Source of the DNA: Rheinheimera aquimaris
Lineage (GTDB): Bacteria; Pseudomonadota; Gammaproteobacteria; Enterobacterales; Alteromonadaceae
Assembly (NCBI RefSeq): GCF_020531985.1
Contig: NZ_JAJAVQ010000001.1
Coordinates: 62,001 to 126,000 of the forward strand
Length of the DNA: 64,000 nt
Reading direction: 5' to 3'
A program made the position numbers and the translations under genes. The notes beneath the pieces are model-generated. The model saw nothing but the letters and a program-made list of their open reading frames with translations, was not told the origin of the DNA and did no database searches. Positions 35,342 through 45,016 of the stretch are shown here, one piece after another; positions within the stretch are counted from its first letter, which is position 1, and each line of letters begins with the position of its first letter.

Positions 35342-35618
35342 GTTGAGTTCCGCTGCAGTTTGTGCTGGTTACTGATACAGGCTGGTAAACAGCCATTCTT
35401 GTTATAGACAGCTAATACACCCAGTAAATGCAATGTTTTAGCTATCAATTTGGGGCTGCATATTAAGGGTTTTACCTTCGAAAAGATAGGCAAAACAGCC
35501 CGTTTTATGATTTAGAACAAAGTTCAAGATTAATAATTAACCAATTCTAGCTGCTGTTTGAAGCTTTTCCGCAAAACAACATACAATACGCAAACTTTTT
35601 AGCGTTATCGGGTTAATC
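35342..35618. promoter_or_regulatory. Divergent control region ccoN / lipoprotein gene
   Basis: A 277-base AT-rich interval between the divergent starts. It has no coding frame of note. A single FNR half-site (TTGAT on the minus strand, 35444-35448) is present, but the partner half is poor. I could not place either promoter with confidence. Confidence 0.4.
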
Positions 35619-36008
35619 ATGCGGCTATTTTATCTGGTTTTACTGGCAATTTGTGCAGTCAGCGGATGCCAGCCGGCTGACAAAGCTCCCATCTCATCGC
35701 GTTTGTTAATTGATGAAGCGAGTGTGCAGCTGCAGCTTACTCCGGCTGATGCTCCGGTTGAAACACCGCTTCAGTTGCAGGTTTACGGTGAAGGTATAGC
35801 TGAAATAACCGGAGAAATCAGTGGTATATCGATGTATATGGGGCGGGTGCCGCTGAAGTTCAGCCGGCATGACACTGCCTGGCAGGCGGAATTTTTGCTT
35901 GGGGCGTGCAGTGATCCGAAGATGTTGTGGCAAGTTGAATTGGAATTGACGTTGACTGATGGAAAAAAACGATTGCTAAAACAACAGTTTCATTCAAGTT
36001 GGCGCTAA
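35619..36008 (+). CDS. Small lipoprotein divergent from ccoN
   Basis: A 129-residue lipoprotein with leader MRLFYLVLLAICAVSGC (lipobox Cys17). The mature domain looks like an all-beta sandwich of the YtkA/FixH kind. The segment SMYMGRVPLKF (71-81) followed by LGACSDPKMLW (94-104) puts two Met, one Cys and one Met close in the fold, which would suit Cu+ binding. Its position back-to-back with ccoN supports a link to oxidase copper supply. Both points are inference; I do not know a named family for it. Confidence 0.75.
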   Translation: MRLFYLVLLAICAVSGCQPADKAPISSRLLIDEASVQLQLTPADAPVETPLQLQVYGEGIAEITGEISGISMYMGRVPLKFSRHDTAWQAEFLLGACSDPKMLWQVELELTLTDGKKRLLKQQFHSSWR

Positions 36009-36083
36009 AAAGGATAATTTTCACTTGAATTATGGTTAAAAAATAGCCAGTATCGCACAGCAAAATAAATTGGAGTGATCAAA

Positions 36084-36278
36084 ATGACCAGTGAGTTTGT
36101 GCGCAATATACACCTGGCAACTGCCCAGAGATTAAAAGAGCAGGGTGCTGATTTAAATGGCATTGTTGAGCATTTCGAGAATGTTTACTTGCCGATGGAT
36201 GAGGTGCCTGAAATGCTGGGGCAGCTTGGCTACCCGCAGCAGGATTTAAAGCAGTTTTTAAAAGGCCTCGACTCCTAA
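36084..36278 (+). CDS. Small conserved-looking protein of unknown function
   Basis: A 64-residue, probably all-helical soluble protein (MTSEFVRNIHLATAQRL... ending in LKQFLKGLDS). ATG 36084 has TTGGAG 8 bases upstream; an in-frame GTG at 36075 overlaps that site and is less likely. No signal peptide, metal site or known motif is seen. It follows the lipoprotein gene by 75 bases and is convergent with the mutarotase gene. Confidence 0.65.
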   Translation: MTSEFVRNIHLATAQRLKEQGADLNGIVEHFENVYLPMDEVPEMLGQLGYPQQDLKQFLKGLDS

Positions 36279-36285
36279 ACCCTCT

Positions 36286-37131
36286 TCAGGTTGCTGCTTT
36301 GATTTGCTGCGTCAGATTGAGTGGCGCAGCTTCGTCCAACTGCAGTCTGGCTGTTTCGACACAAATAAATTCCAGATAGCTATCGTCACGAAGATCTGTT
36401 ATCTGCCGGCTGCGCTCAACCCATGGGTTCCATACCACTGTTGCATCTTGCCCTTGTTGATTCAGATTAACGACTGAGTCTGGCATTAATAGCTGTAAAC
36501 TGGCAGCCGGTGAAGGGTACACTCTGTCAACTTCAGCATTAAAAATTGCCTGCTCTGAAGCGTCAGATACCGTGGTTGCAGTTACCTTGTCGCTGTACTG
36601 TCGGGGCAAAGGTTGTACCCGGGTTTGTGCTAATTCTGTAATAGCGAAATAGCTGTGCAACGCGGCTTGCTGCGGTAATGATGTGTTACAACATAAGTTA
36701 ATAGTTAAACGGCTATCTAAAATAACCTGCAACTGTAAAGTGACGTCGCCAGCGTGGTGGGGCAAATCATCAACGGTAATTTCAAGCGTTGCATTGGCAT
36801 GGCTGTCATCCGTGTGTTGATTTACCAGCTGCCACATCCTTGTTCGTACCACACCATGATTGGGGACTTTGTTTTGTTTGGGGTTGACTCTGCTATCCGC
36901 AGGACCAAACCACGGCCAGCATACAGGCACGCCACCGCGAATAGGCGTCTGATTATGCCATTGCGCTAAAGGAGATAGCCAAAGTTTGTCCACATCGGGT
37001 GCTGGCCGGTACGATAAGACCTGGGCGCCATATAATGAGATCACTGCAGTGGCATTGCCATATTGCAACGTAATACAGGGCAGGTCAGTTAAATGTGCAA
37101 ACCCGGTTTGCGCGGTGATAGAACTGTTCAA
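36286..37131 (-). CDS. yeaD: D-hexose-6-phosphate mutarotase (YeaD-like)
   Basis: A 281-residue aldose-1-epimerase-fold enzyme that interconverts alpha and beta anomers of glucose-6-phosphate. The substrate motif RGGVPVCWPWFGP near residues 65-77 and NHGVVRTRMW near 90-100 are characteristic, with a HSYFAI segment (catalytic His) later. It is downstream of gap on the same strand, as yeaD follows gapA in E. coli, but a strong terminator lies between them, so it may rely on read-through or its own promoter. Confidence 0.93.
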   Translation of the reverse strand: MNSSITAQTGFAHLTDLPCITLQYGNATAVISLYGAQVLSYRPAPDVDKLWLSPLAQWHNQTPIRGGVPVCWPWFGPADSRVNPKQNKVPNHGVVRTRMWQLVNQHTDDSHANATLEITVDDLPHHAGDVTLQLQVILDSRLTINLCCNTSLPQQAALHSYFAITELAQTRVQPLPRQYSDKVTATTVSDASEQAIFNAEVDRVYPSPAASLQLLMPDSVVNLNQQGQDATVVWNPWVERSRQITDLRDDSYLEFICVETARLQLDEAAPLNLTQQIKAAT

Positions 37132-37170
37132 AAGTCAGGCTCCTGATATTAGGTTTTGGGGGCCAAAATA

Positions 37171-37198
37171 AAACAGCCAGCTTAAAGCTGGCTGTTTT
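37171..37198 (-). terminator. Rho-independent terminator of gap
   Basis: A near-perfect hairpin (AAACAGCCAGC and complement) with T4 on the plus side and a run of A/T on the minus side, 14 bases after the gap stop codon on the minus strand. Confidence 0.88.
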
Positions 37199-37211
37199 AT
37201 CATGCAATGCC

Positions 37212-38222
37212 TCAGGCGTGCTTCATAAATTCAACAGTGTTGTCCAGCATGCGGTTGCTGAAACCCCACTCGTTGTCGTACCAGCTCATTACTTTTACCA
37301 GACGGCCGTTAACCCGTGTTTCTGTCGCATCAAAGATAGAAGATTTCGGATTATGGTTAAAATCGACTGATACCAAGGGTAAATCGTTTACTGCCAACAC
37401 TTCAGCCATAGGGCCTGACGCACAGGCTTTGCGGATAATGTCATTTACTTCATCAATAGAGGTGTTACGGCCTGCGATAAAGCTTAAATCCACTAAAGAT
37501 ACATTGATGGTAGGCACGCGTACGGCTAAACCATCAAACTTGCCTACCAGCGCCGGCACAACCAGGCCAACTGCAGCTGCGGCACCGGTTTTTGTTGGGA
37601 TCATTGACATGGCAGCAGCACGTGCACGGCGTACATCGGTGTGATAAACGTCACTTAAGCGCTGGTCATTGGTGTAAGCGTGAATAGTGGTCATCAGGCC
37701 TGACTCAATACCCAGTGCTTCATTTAACGGCTTGGCTATTGGTGCAAGGCAGTTAGTGGTGCAGGAAGCATTAGAAATAATGTTCATCTGCGGCGTTAAA
37801 ATTTGATGGTTTACACCATACACCACTGTTGCGTCGACATCTTTGGCCGGTGCAGAAATAATGACTTTCTTTGCTCCGGCTTCAAGGTGGGCGCCAGCAC
37901 TTTTACGGTCAGTGAAAAGCCCTGTACATTCCAGTACAACATCTACTTTAAGTTGTTGCCACGGCAGGTTAGCCGGATTACGTTCACTCAGTGTCAGGAT
38001 CTCATCCTGATTTACATATATAGCTTTATCACTATGCTCGACGTTGGCAGCGAAAATACCATGTGCTGTGTCGTACTTCAGTAAATGGGCATTGATGGCG
38101 GCGTCGCCTAAATCATTAATCGCCACTACCTTAATGTCGTAGTTTTTGCTGCTCTCGTATAAAGCACGCAGTACGTTGCGGCCAATGCGACCAAAACCGT
38201 TGATTGCAACACGAATTGTCAT
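37212..38222 (-). CDS. gap: Glyceraldehyde-3-phosphate dehydrogenase, type I
   Basis: A 336-residue NAD-dependent GAPDH. The Rossmann motif [15 protein letters not shown] begins the protein, the catalytic Cys154 is in [11 protein letters not shown], and HAYTNDQ (rather than the HSAMHDQ of erythrose-4-phosphate dehydrogenase) marks it as [19 protein letters not shown] closes the fold. It is a normal-length glycolytic enzyme; a second, much longer GAPDH is encoded at 58475. It diverges from malQ over an interval with a HexR-like operator. Confidence 0.95.
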   Translation of the reverse strand: MTIRVAINGFGRIGRNVLRALYESSKNYDIKVVAINDLGDAAINAHLLKYDTAHGIFAANVEHSDKAIYVNQDEILTLSERNPANLPWQQLKVDVVLECTGLFTDRKSAGAHLEAGAKKVIISAPAKDVDATVVYGVNHQILTPQMNIISNASCTTNCLAPIAKPLNEALGIESGLMTTIHAYTNDQRLSDVYHTDVRRARAAAMSMIPTKTGAAAAVGLVVPALVGKFDGLAVRVPTINVSLVDLSFIAGRNTSIDEVNDIIRKACASGPMAEVLAVNDLPLVSVDFNHNPKSSIFDATETRVNGRLVKVMSWYDNEWGFSNRMLDNTVEFMKHA

Positions 38223-38326
38223 ACATACCCCGTCAAAATAGCTGTTATGAAACTGAACTGAATAATATGTGTAGTAAAATTACATTAATCAGCAGTTTTT
38301 TCAAGTTTAAAACGCTATAAAACCGG

Positions 38327-38353
38327 CATTTATGTAATTAAATGACATAAATG
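38327..38353. promoter_or_regulatory. HexR-like operator between gap and malQ
   Basis: A 27-base palindrome (one mismatched pair) with CATTTATG and CATAAATG arms. Its 15-base core at 38333-38347, TGTAATTAAATGACA, differs by one base from the HexR consensus TGTAATTAAATTACA as I remember it. HexR senses 2-keto-3-deoxy-6-phosphogluconate and controls gap and other central carbon genes in gammaproteobacteria. It lies 104 bases before gap and 69 before malQ, so it could control both. Confidence 0.65.
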
Positions 38354-38421
38354 AACAATGACATTGGTTGCGATGGCGCCTAGAATGAGCGTTAGCCAAC
38401 TGACAATAATAAGGATTTATC

Positions 38422-40617
38422 ATGGACGCCGCCTTACTGGCTGAATTGATCGCATTTTGTGGCATTGAAACCGAATTTAACGATGCCTGGGGCAAGCCGA
38501 CCCGGGTTAGTGAAACACAACAGCTGGAACTGTTAAAAGCGCAGGGCTTTGACATCGAAGATGACGACACCGCGCGGCTGCAATTACTGGCGAGGCAGCT
38601 CGACTTCTGGCAACAGCCTTTGCAGCAGGTCTCGGTGCAACGCCTTGGCGAGCCGCTGCAGGTATCGCTTCAGGTTGCTCTGGAGCAGGCAAACACGGTT
38701 ATTGCACTGCAGCTTACCTGTGAGGATGGCCAGCATTACACCTGCAACCTTACTCCGGTAGACGGTGAGCTGACGCAGGTTATCGTGCTTGATGAGGTTG
38801 AGTACCACCAGTATCTGCACGAACTGCCATGGCAATTGCCTGCAGGTTACCATCAGTTAGCTATCGCTGGCAGTGCTCAGCAACAACGGCTGATTATTAC
38901 GCCCGGGCGCTGCTTTCAACCGGAGCAGTTTACCCGGCATAAGCAATGGGGTATTGCGTTACAGCTCTACGCACTGCGCTCTGAACGTAACTGGGGCATA
39001 GGGGACTTTACCGACCTGAGTCATACCCTTAGCTATCTGGCCAGCGTTGGCGCTGATTTTGTCGGTCTGAATCCTATTCATGCGTTGTATCCGGCGATGC
39101 CGGAGAGCGCCAGTCCTTATAGCCCGTCATCACGACGCTGGCTGAATATCAGTTACATTGACGTTGAGGCTATGCCGGGTTTTGCCAATTGCAGCCGCAC
39201 CAAAGCACTGGTTGAAGCACCGGGCTTCGTATCACAGCTCAGTGAGCAGCGTCGTAAAGATTACGTAGATTACAGCGGCGTTATGCAATTAAAGCTGCCT
39301 GCAATGAAAAGCTTATATCAGTGGTTTAGTGAGCAGAAAAGCACTACAGCCAAAGATATAAACAAAGCATTTAAGCAGTTTAAGCTACAAGGCGGTGATA
39401 GTTTACTGCAACTGGCGTTATATGATGCTTTACACGCCCATTTATATCAGCAGAACAGCGATTATTGGGGCTGGCCAAACTGGCCGGAGCAATATCGTGA
39501 CCCGGCGTCAGACGCTGTTATGCAATTTAGCAAGCAACACAGCGCAGAGCTGGATTTTTACTGTTACCTGCAGTTTATTGCACAGCAGCAATTAGCGCAG
39601 GCACAACAGGTAGCCAAAAATGCCGGTATGCTGCTGGGGCTATACCGCGATTTAGCCGTAGGCGTCAGTGAAGCGTCAACCGAGATATGGTCAAATCCAC
39701 AATTGTACTGCCGACAAGCCAGTGTAGGCGCTCCGCCTGATCCGCTTGGGCCTGCAGGCCAGAACTGGGGATTACCACCGATGTATCCCTATCAATTGTA
39801 CAAGCAGGCTTATCAGCCGATTATCGACTTGTTGCATGCCAATATGCAGCACGCAGGTGCACTGCGTATTGATCACGTTATGGCATTGCTTCGTTTATGG
39901 TGGGTACCGAAAAGTGCCGCAACTGCAGCCGGTGGTGCTTATGTCTATTACCCTATTATGGATCTGCTGGGTATTCTGGCACTGGAAAGTCAGCGTAATC
40001 AGGCTGTAGTGATAGGTGAGGACCTCGGCACTGTGCCTGATGGCATTCGTGAACTGCTGTCTGACTATGGTGTGTATTCTTACCGGGTGTTCTTTTTTGA
40101 AACTGCTGCTGATGGCGGTTACATCTCACCACAGCATTATCCGCAGCAGGCCATGGCGACACTGACTACGCATGATTTGCCAACCCTAATCGGCTTCTGG
40201 CACTGTGATGATTTGCGTTTAGGCAAAGAGTTGGGCTTATATCAGGATGAGGCACAGTTACAGCAACTGTACGCTGAGCGCCATGCAAATAAACAACGTA
40301 TTCTTGATTCGTTGCATGGACACCGTATTGGCGGCGACAGTGTTTTACCGCACGATTATCCGCGCAGCAGTGAGCACCTTGGTATGGATAAAACACTTAA
40401 CTATGCGTTGCAGCGTCATCTTGCAGCAACGTCGAGTCAACTGCTGTGTCTGCAACTGGAAGATGCTTTGGAAATGACACAGCCGGTGAATGTACCCGGT
40501 ACCAGTTCAGAGTATCCAAACTGGCGGCGTAAACTGTCGCAACCACTGGAGCAGTGGAGCCAGCGCGAGGATATCCGGCAGTTATTCAGTGACATAAGCC
40601 GCATCCGTAAAGACTAG
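38422..40617 (+). CDS. malQ: 4-alpha-glucanotransferase MalQ (amylomaltase)
   Basis: A 731-residue GH77 amylomaltase that transfers maltosyl units between alpha-glucans. An N-terminal ~150-residue beta domain precedes the barrel. Catalytic features are Asp in LRIDHVMALLRLWW, Glu in VIGEDLGTVPDGI and THDLPTLIGFW. LNPIHALYP and ESASPYSPSSR are also family motifs. AAGGAT precedes the start. It heads a glycogen/maltodextrin run with glgB (28 bases) and glgX. Confidence 0.96.
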   Translation: MDAALLAELIAFCGIETEFNDAWGKPTRVSETQQLELLKAQGFDIEDDDTARLQLLARQLDFWQQPLQQVSVQRLGEPLQVSLQVALEQANTVIALQLTCEDGQHYTCNLTPVDGELTQVIVLDEVEYHQYLHELPWQLPAGYHQLAIAGSAQQQRLIITPGRCFQPEQFTRHKQWGIALQLYALRSERNWGIGDFTDLSHTLSYLASVGADFVGLNPIHALYPAMPESASPYSPSSRRWLNISYIDVEAMPGFANCSRTKALVEAPGFVSQLSEQRRKDYVDYSGVMQLKLPAMKSLYQWFSEQKSTTAKDINKAFKQFKLQGGDSLLQLALYDALHAHLYQQNSDYWGWPNWPEQYRDPASDAVMQFSKQHSAELDFYCYLQFIAQQQLAQAQQVAKNAGMLLGLYRDLAVGVSEASTEIWSNPQLYCRQASVGAPPDPLGPAGQNWGLPPMYPYQLYKQAYQPIIDLLHANMQHAGALRIDHVMALLRLWWVPKSAATAAGGAYVYYPIMDLLGILALESQRNQAVVIGEDLGTVPDGIRELLSDYGVYSYRVFFFETAADGGYISPQHYPQQAMATLTTHDLPTLIGFWHCDDLRLGKELGLYQDEAQLQQLYAERHANKQRILDSLHGHRIGGDSVLPHDYPRSSEHLGMDKTLNYALQRHLAATSSQLLCLQLEDALEMTQPVNVPGTSSEYPNWRRKLSQPLEQWSQREDIRQLFSDISRIRKD

Positions 40618-40651
40618 TATTTTAACGTACAACAATAAGAAAGGAATGGAC

Positions 40652-42841
40652 ATGAGTTTAGCGTTATTGCAACAGGTCAACTGCGCCACGCCATTTTTGT
40701 TACTGGGTTGGCAGCCTTTAGAGCAGGGCAAAGCCACAGGGCTGCTGCTGCGGGTTTATTTACCACATGCGACGGCGGTTACAGCATTGAGTGCTGATGG
40801 TAAAAAAGCGCTTGGCGAGCTGACGGCTGTCAGTGGTTTTGACGGCGTGTTTGAGTTGAAACTGAGTAAAAAACGCAAAGTTGAAGCTTATATTCTGCAA
40901 GTGCAGGCCGGCAATTATCAATATCAGCTGTTTGATCCATACCAATTTAAAGATGAAGCCTATTATGCGGTACATTATGTCACTAGCCAGCCAGAGAATC
41001 TGTACCGCCAGCTTGGTGCGCAGTTAATTGAGCTGGATATTGGCACGAAAAAAGTACCGGCAACCCGTTTTGCGGTGTATGCACCTAACGCCAGTGCCGT
41101 CAGCGTCATTGGTGATATGAATAGCTGGGATGGCAGAGTACACCCGATGCAGCGCACCGAGTGTGGGCATTGGGTACTGGTGCTGCCGGAAGTAGCCCAG
41201 GGCGTGCGTTACAAATACGAAATAAAGGACCGACACGGCCACTTGCTGCCGCATAAAGCTGATCCTATGGCGTTTTATGCTGAGCAATATCCATCGCATG
41301 CATCGTTAGTGTTTGATCATCAGCATTACCAATGGCAGGACAGCGATTGGTGTAACCGCAAAGCCATTAATCCGCTGCACAGCCCAATCAGTATTTATGA
41401 GCTGCAAGCCGGTAGCTGGAAACGGCAGAACGATAATCAACCGCTCAGTTACCGTGAACTGGCCGAACAGCTTATCCCTTATGTGCTGGATATGGGCTAT
41501 ACCCATATCGAGTTATTACCTGTGATGGAGCATCCGTTTGATGGGTCCTGGGGTTATCAGCCGCTTGGCCTGTTCGCGCCGACATCGCGTTTTGGCAACC
41601 CGGATGATTTTAAATATTTCGTCGATAAATGCCATCAAGCGGGTATAGGCGTGATTCTGGACTGGGTGCCGGCGCATTTCCCGGAAGATGGTCATGGTCT
41701 GGCCCGCTTTGATGGTAGCCATCTTTATGAATACGAAGACCCTCGTAGAGGTTGGCATCCTGACTGGAACTCCTGTATTTACGATTACGGTAAAGGTTAT
41801 GTGCGCCAGTTTCTGGTTGCCAGTGCTTTATTTTGGCTGGAGCATTTTCATATCGACGGGTTGCGCGTAGATGCCGTCGCTTCGATGTTGTACTGGGACT
41901 ATTCGCGTAAAGAAGGCGAGTGGATCCCGAATATCGACGGTGGCAACCATAATTATGAGGCCATAAGTTTCTTTCGCTGGTTTAATACTGAGGTATACAG
42001 CAAATACCCCAAAGCGATGACAATCGCCGAAGAGTCGACATCCTTTCCTATGGTGTCGCGCCCGGTAGATATGGGGGGGTTGGGTTTTGGTTTTAAATGG
42101 AATATGGGCTGGATGAATGACAGCTTGCGTTACATTAGTAAAGATCCGGCATACCGGCGTTATCATCATAACGACCTGACGTTTTCGATGGTGTATGCCT
42201 ATAACGAAAACTTTATTCTGCCGCTTTCGCATGACGAAGTGGTGCACGGCAAAGGCAGTTTACTGAACAAAATGCCTGGCGATGAATGGCAACAAGCTGC
42301 TAACTTAAGGGCCTATTATGCTTTTATGTTTGCTCACCCGGGAAAGAAGCTGAATTTTATGGGTAACGAGTTTGCTCAGGGGCGCGAGTGGAATCATACC
42401 CAAAGCTTGGATTGGCACCTGCTTGGGTATGATAAGCACAGGGGCATACAGCAGCTGTTTCGTGATTTAAACCAAACGTACCGCCGCTGTGCACCACTGT
42501 ATGAGCTGGACTATCAGCACGATGGTTTCAGTTGGCTCGATCATCAGGATGCCGATAACAGCACGTTGAGTTTTTTACGCCGTGACAGTCAGGGTAATAC
42601 CATATATGTGGTCAGTAATTTTACACCGGTGCCGCGTACAGATTTTCTGCTGGGCGTTGAACAGCCAGGTGATTACGAAGTTATTCTTAACACCGACAGT
42701 GAGTATTACTGGGGCAGCAATTATGAGGTAGGCAGTGCACTTCACAGTATTGCGATGCCTTATCATGGTAAAGCACAGCATATCTGTCTGCAGCTGCCGC
42801 CAATGGCCACCTTATATATCCGCAGGAAACATCAGGGCTGA
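40652..42841 (+). CDS. glgB: 1,4-alpha-glucan branching enzyme GlgB
   Basis: A 729-residue GH13 branching enzyme that adds alpha-1,6 branches to glycogen. It has two N-terminal CBM48-like domains (to about 250). The barrel carries Asp in DGLRVDAVASMLYWDY, Glu in TIAEEST and PLSHDEVVHGKGS. ATG 40652 is chosen because AAGGA ends directly at an earlier in-frame ATG (40646), leaving no spacer for it. The family length (about 730) fits. Confidence 0.96.
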   Translation: MSLALLQQVNCATPFLLLGWQPLEQGKATGLLLRVYLPHATAVTALSADGKKALGELTAVSGFDGVFELKLSKKRKVEAYILQVQAGNYQYQLFDPYQFKDEAYYAVHYVTSQPENLYRQLGAQLIELDIGTKKVPATRFAVYAPNASAVSVIGDMNSWDGRVHPMQRTECGHWVLVLPEVAQGVRYKYEIKDRHGHLLPHKADPMAFYAEQYPSHASLVFDHQHYQWQDSDWCNRKAINPLHSPISIYELQAGSWKRQNDNQPLSYRELAEQLIPYVLDMGYTHIELLPVMEHPFDGSWGYQPLGLFAPTSRFGNPDDFKYFVDKCHQAGIGVILDWVPAHFPEDGHGLARFDGSHLYEYEDPRRGWHPDWNSCIYDYGKGYVRQFLVASALFWLEHFHIDGLRVDAVASMLYWDYSRKEGEWIPNIDGGNHNYEAISFFRWFNTEVYSKYPKAMTIAEESTSFPMVSRPVDMGGLGFGFKWNMGWMNDSLRYISKDPAYRRYHHNDLTFSMVYAYNENFILPLSHDEVVHGKGSLLNKMPGDEWQQAANLRAYYAFMFAHPGKKLNFMGNEFAQGREWNHTQSLDWHLLGYDKHRGIQQLFRDLNQTYRRCAPLYELDYQHDGFSWLDHQDADNSTLSFLRRDSQGNTIYVVSNFTPVPRTDFLLGVEQPGDYEVILNTDSEYYWGSNYEVGSALHSIAMPYHGKAQHICLQLPPMATLYIRRKHQG

Positions 42842-42861
42842 TTACGGGGAAGCTGTTTGTT

Positions 42862-44919
42862 ATGAGTAACCATATACCGCTATTAAAGTTGTCCGCCGGA
42901 ACCGCCTCACCACTTGGGGCAAGTTGTTTACAGCAAGCTGGGCCAGGTGTGTGGAATTTTGCAGTATTTGCGCCGGATGCGACAGCCTTAACCCTGTGTT
43001 TGTATCAGCCTGATACTGAAGAGCTGTTGGGCGAGCTTGCTTTCAGTGCCCGTACTGGTGAAGTCTGGCATTTACAGGTCAGTGGCATTGAAGAGGGAAC
43101 CTTATACGGCTTAAAAGCCGATGGCCCCTTCGATAGCGACAAGGGTTTAGTATTTGACGCTGAGCGTCTGCTGCTGGACCCTTATGTGCGCCAGTTAAAC
43201 CGCAGTATTAGTTTTAATGAACGCTTGTATATCACTAAAAGCCATTACATGCTGGCAAAAGGCATGTTAAAAGCACAGCCGTTTGACTGGCAAAGCAGTA
43301 CTAAACCCGAGATTGCACGGGAAAAAACGGTCATATACGAGGCCCACGTCAAAGGCATGACAATGCTGCACCCTGACGTACCTGAAGAGTTACGCGGAAC
43401 CTACCTTGGGCTGTGCCATCCGGCCGTCATTGCACATTTAAAACAACTTGGTATTACTACGTTGCAACTTTTGCCAGTGGCGGCCTTTATGAGTGAGCCG
43501 CGGTTGGGCAAACTGCAGCTAACAAACTACTGGGGTTATAACCCTGTGAGTTTTTTTGCGCCTGATCCGCGTTATCAGTATCAGGACGCGGTTACCGAGT
43601 TCAAAACTCTGGTACGAACTTATCATCAGGCTGGCATAGAAGTGATTCTGGATGTGGTGTTTAATCATACTGCAGAGGCAGGGGATGATGGCCCGTTGCT
43701 GAGTTTTCGTGGCCTGGCGAATAAGCACTATTACTTGTTTGAAAGCCATGCAGATATCACCGACTTTACCCAGCCATGTAATTACACCGGTTGCGGCAAT
43801 ACGCTGAATGTCGCGCATCCTGCTGTGCAAAAGCTGGTGATGGATGCTTTGCGTTATTGGGTAACCGAAATGAAGGTTGACGGTTTTCGGTTTGACCTGG
43901 CAACAACTCTTGCGAGAGAGCATAAAAGGTTTAATCCTTATGCGGCATTTTTTCAAATCATCGCACAAGATCCAGTGTTATCGGGTGTAAAACTGATTGC
44001 TGAGCCCTGGGATGTTGGCCCTATGGGGTATCAGCTGGGGCAGTTTCCTGCTCACTGGTCAGAATTAAATGACAAGTGCCGTGACACCTTCCGCGCATTC
44101 TGGCGTGGTGATAAAGGCGTGTTACCAGAATTTACCACCCGTTTGCTTGGGTCACGGGATATTTTTCAAAAACACCATAAACCAGCGTGTTGCAGTGTAA
44201 ATTATCTGACCTACCATGACGGTTTTACGCTGCAGGATGTGGTCAGTTACAAAGACAAACATAACTGGCTAAATGGCGAGGAAAACCGTGATGGCCATAA
44301 CCATAATCTGAGTTGTAACCATGGCGTCGAAGGGCCAAGTAAAGACCCGTCAGTTAAAGCCAACCGATATTTACATAAACGTAATCTGGTCGCCACGTTA
44401 TTGCTTAGCCAGGGCATGATCCACTGGCTGGGTGGTGATGAGTTGAGTCACAGTCAGCGTGGTAATAATAATGCGTACTGTCAGGATAACGATATCAGCT
44501 GGCTGGACTGGCATCTGGACAGCGACGAGGAAGACTTTCTGCAATTTGTCCGCCAGATGCTGGCATTTCGGCGCAAATACAGCTGCCTGCAACAATTATC
44601 ACTGCTGGACGACAGTTATCAGTTGCATGGTGACAAGCATCATATTCAATGGTATCTGCCGGATGGTGAAAAAAAACAGCCCCAGGACTGGCAAGACCCT
44701 GAGCGGTTAAGCTGTATTTTTCAGATCACCAATAAAACCAATCAGGCCAGCCTGTTGTTTGTGTTAAATGCCGACAGCAATTTACTGCAACTGACATTAC
44801 CCGGTAAAGCACGCCGATTGTTGTTTGACACCAGTGTTGATAAAGGTTTACTGCAACCCGCTGGCCAGACAACATTACAATACCAGCAGAATGCGCACAG
44901 TATGTCGGTATGGCTGTAG
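42862..44919 (+). CDS. glgX: Glycogen debranching enzyme GlgX
   Basis: A 685-residue GH13 isoamylase-type enzyme that removes limit branches from phosphorylase-trimmed glycogen. A CBM48 domain (to about 130) precedes the barrel with Asp in VDGFRFDLATTLA, Glu in LIAEPWDVGPMGY and the NYLTYHDGFTLQDVVSY segment. It is 20 bases after glgB. No glgC, glgA or glgP is in the window, so synthesis genes are probably elsewhere. Confidence 0.95.
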   Translation: MSNHIPLLKLSAGTASPLGASCLQQAGPGVWNFAVFAPDATALTLCLYQPDTEELLGELAFSARTGEVWHLQVSGIEEGTLYGLKADGPFDSDKGLVFDAERLLLDPYVRQLNRSISFNERLYITKSHYMLAKGMLKAQPFDWQSSTKPEIAREKTVIYEAHVKGMTMLHPDVPEELRGTYLGLCHPAVIAHLKQLGITTLQLLPVAAFMSEPRLGKLQLTNYWGYNPVSFFAPDPRYQYQDAVTEFKTLVRTYHQAGIEVILDVVFNHTAEAGDDGPLLSFRGLANKHYYLFESHADITDFTQPCNYTGCGNTLNVAHPAVQKLVMDALRYWVTEMKVDGFRFDLATTLAREHKRFNPYAAFFQIIAQDPVLSGVKLIAEPWDVGPMGYQLGQFPAHWSELNDKCRDTFRAFWRGDKGVLPEFTTRLLGSRDIFQKHHKPACCSVNYLTYHDGFTLQDVVSYKDKHNWLNGEENRDGHNHNLSCNHGVEGPSKDPSVKANRYLHKRNLVATLLLSQGMIHWLGGDELSHSQRGNNNAYCQDNDISWLDWHLDSDEEDFLQFVRQMLAFRRKYSCLQQLSLLDDSYQLHGDKHHIQWYLPDGEKKQPQDWQDPERLSCIFQITNKTNQASLLFVLNADSNLLQLTLPGKARRLLFDTSVDKGLLQPAGQTTLQYQQNAHSMSVWL

Positions 44920-44939
44920 GTTTATTGACTCCTTTTCAG

Positions 44940-44945
44940 TATAAT
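44940..44945 (+). promoter_or_regulatory. -10 element upstream of gnd
   Basis: A perfect TATAAT lies 20 bases after the glgX stop and 71 bases before the gnd ATG. The TTGACT at 44925-44930 is too close (9 bases) to be its -35 element. It suggests that gnd has its own promoter rather than depending on the glycogen genes. Confidence 0.45.
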
Positions 44946-45016
44946 GCGCGCCGTTTATGTGCTGTCCGGTGTTTGCACGCGGGCTGGCAAAAATGAAAAT
45001 AATGAAGGAATGTCAG

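Noticed and set aside
35435-35448. FNR box upstream of ccoN
   Set aside because: Only one half (TTGAT on the minus strand) matches; the other half shares two of five bases with the consensus.
44925-44945. Complete sigma-70 promoter TTGACT...TATAAT before gnd
   Set aside because: The spacer is only 9 bases; just the TATAAT is kept as a -10 element.
44957-45016. N-terminal extension of gnd
   Set aside because: Not part of the family; AAGGAA is correctly placed for ATG 45017.
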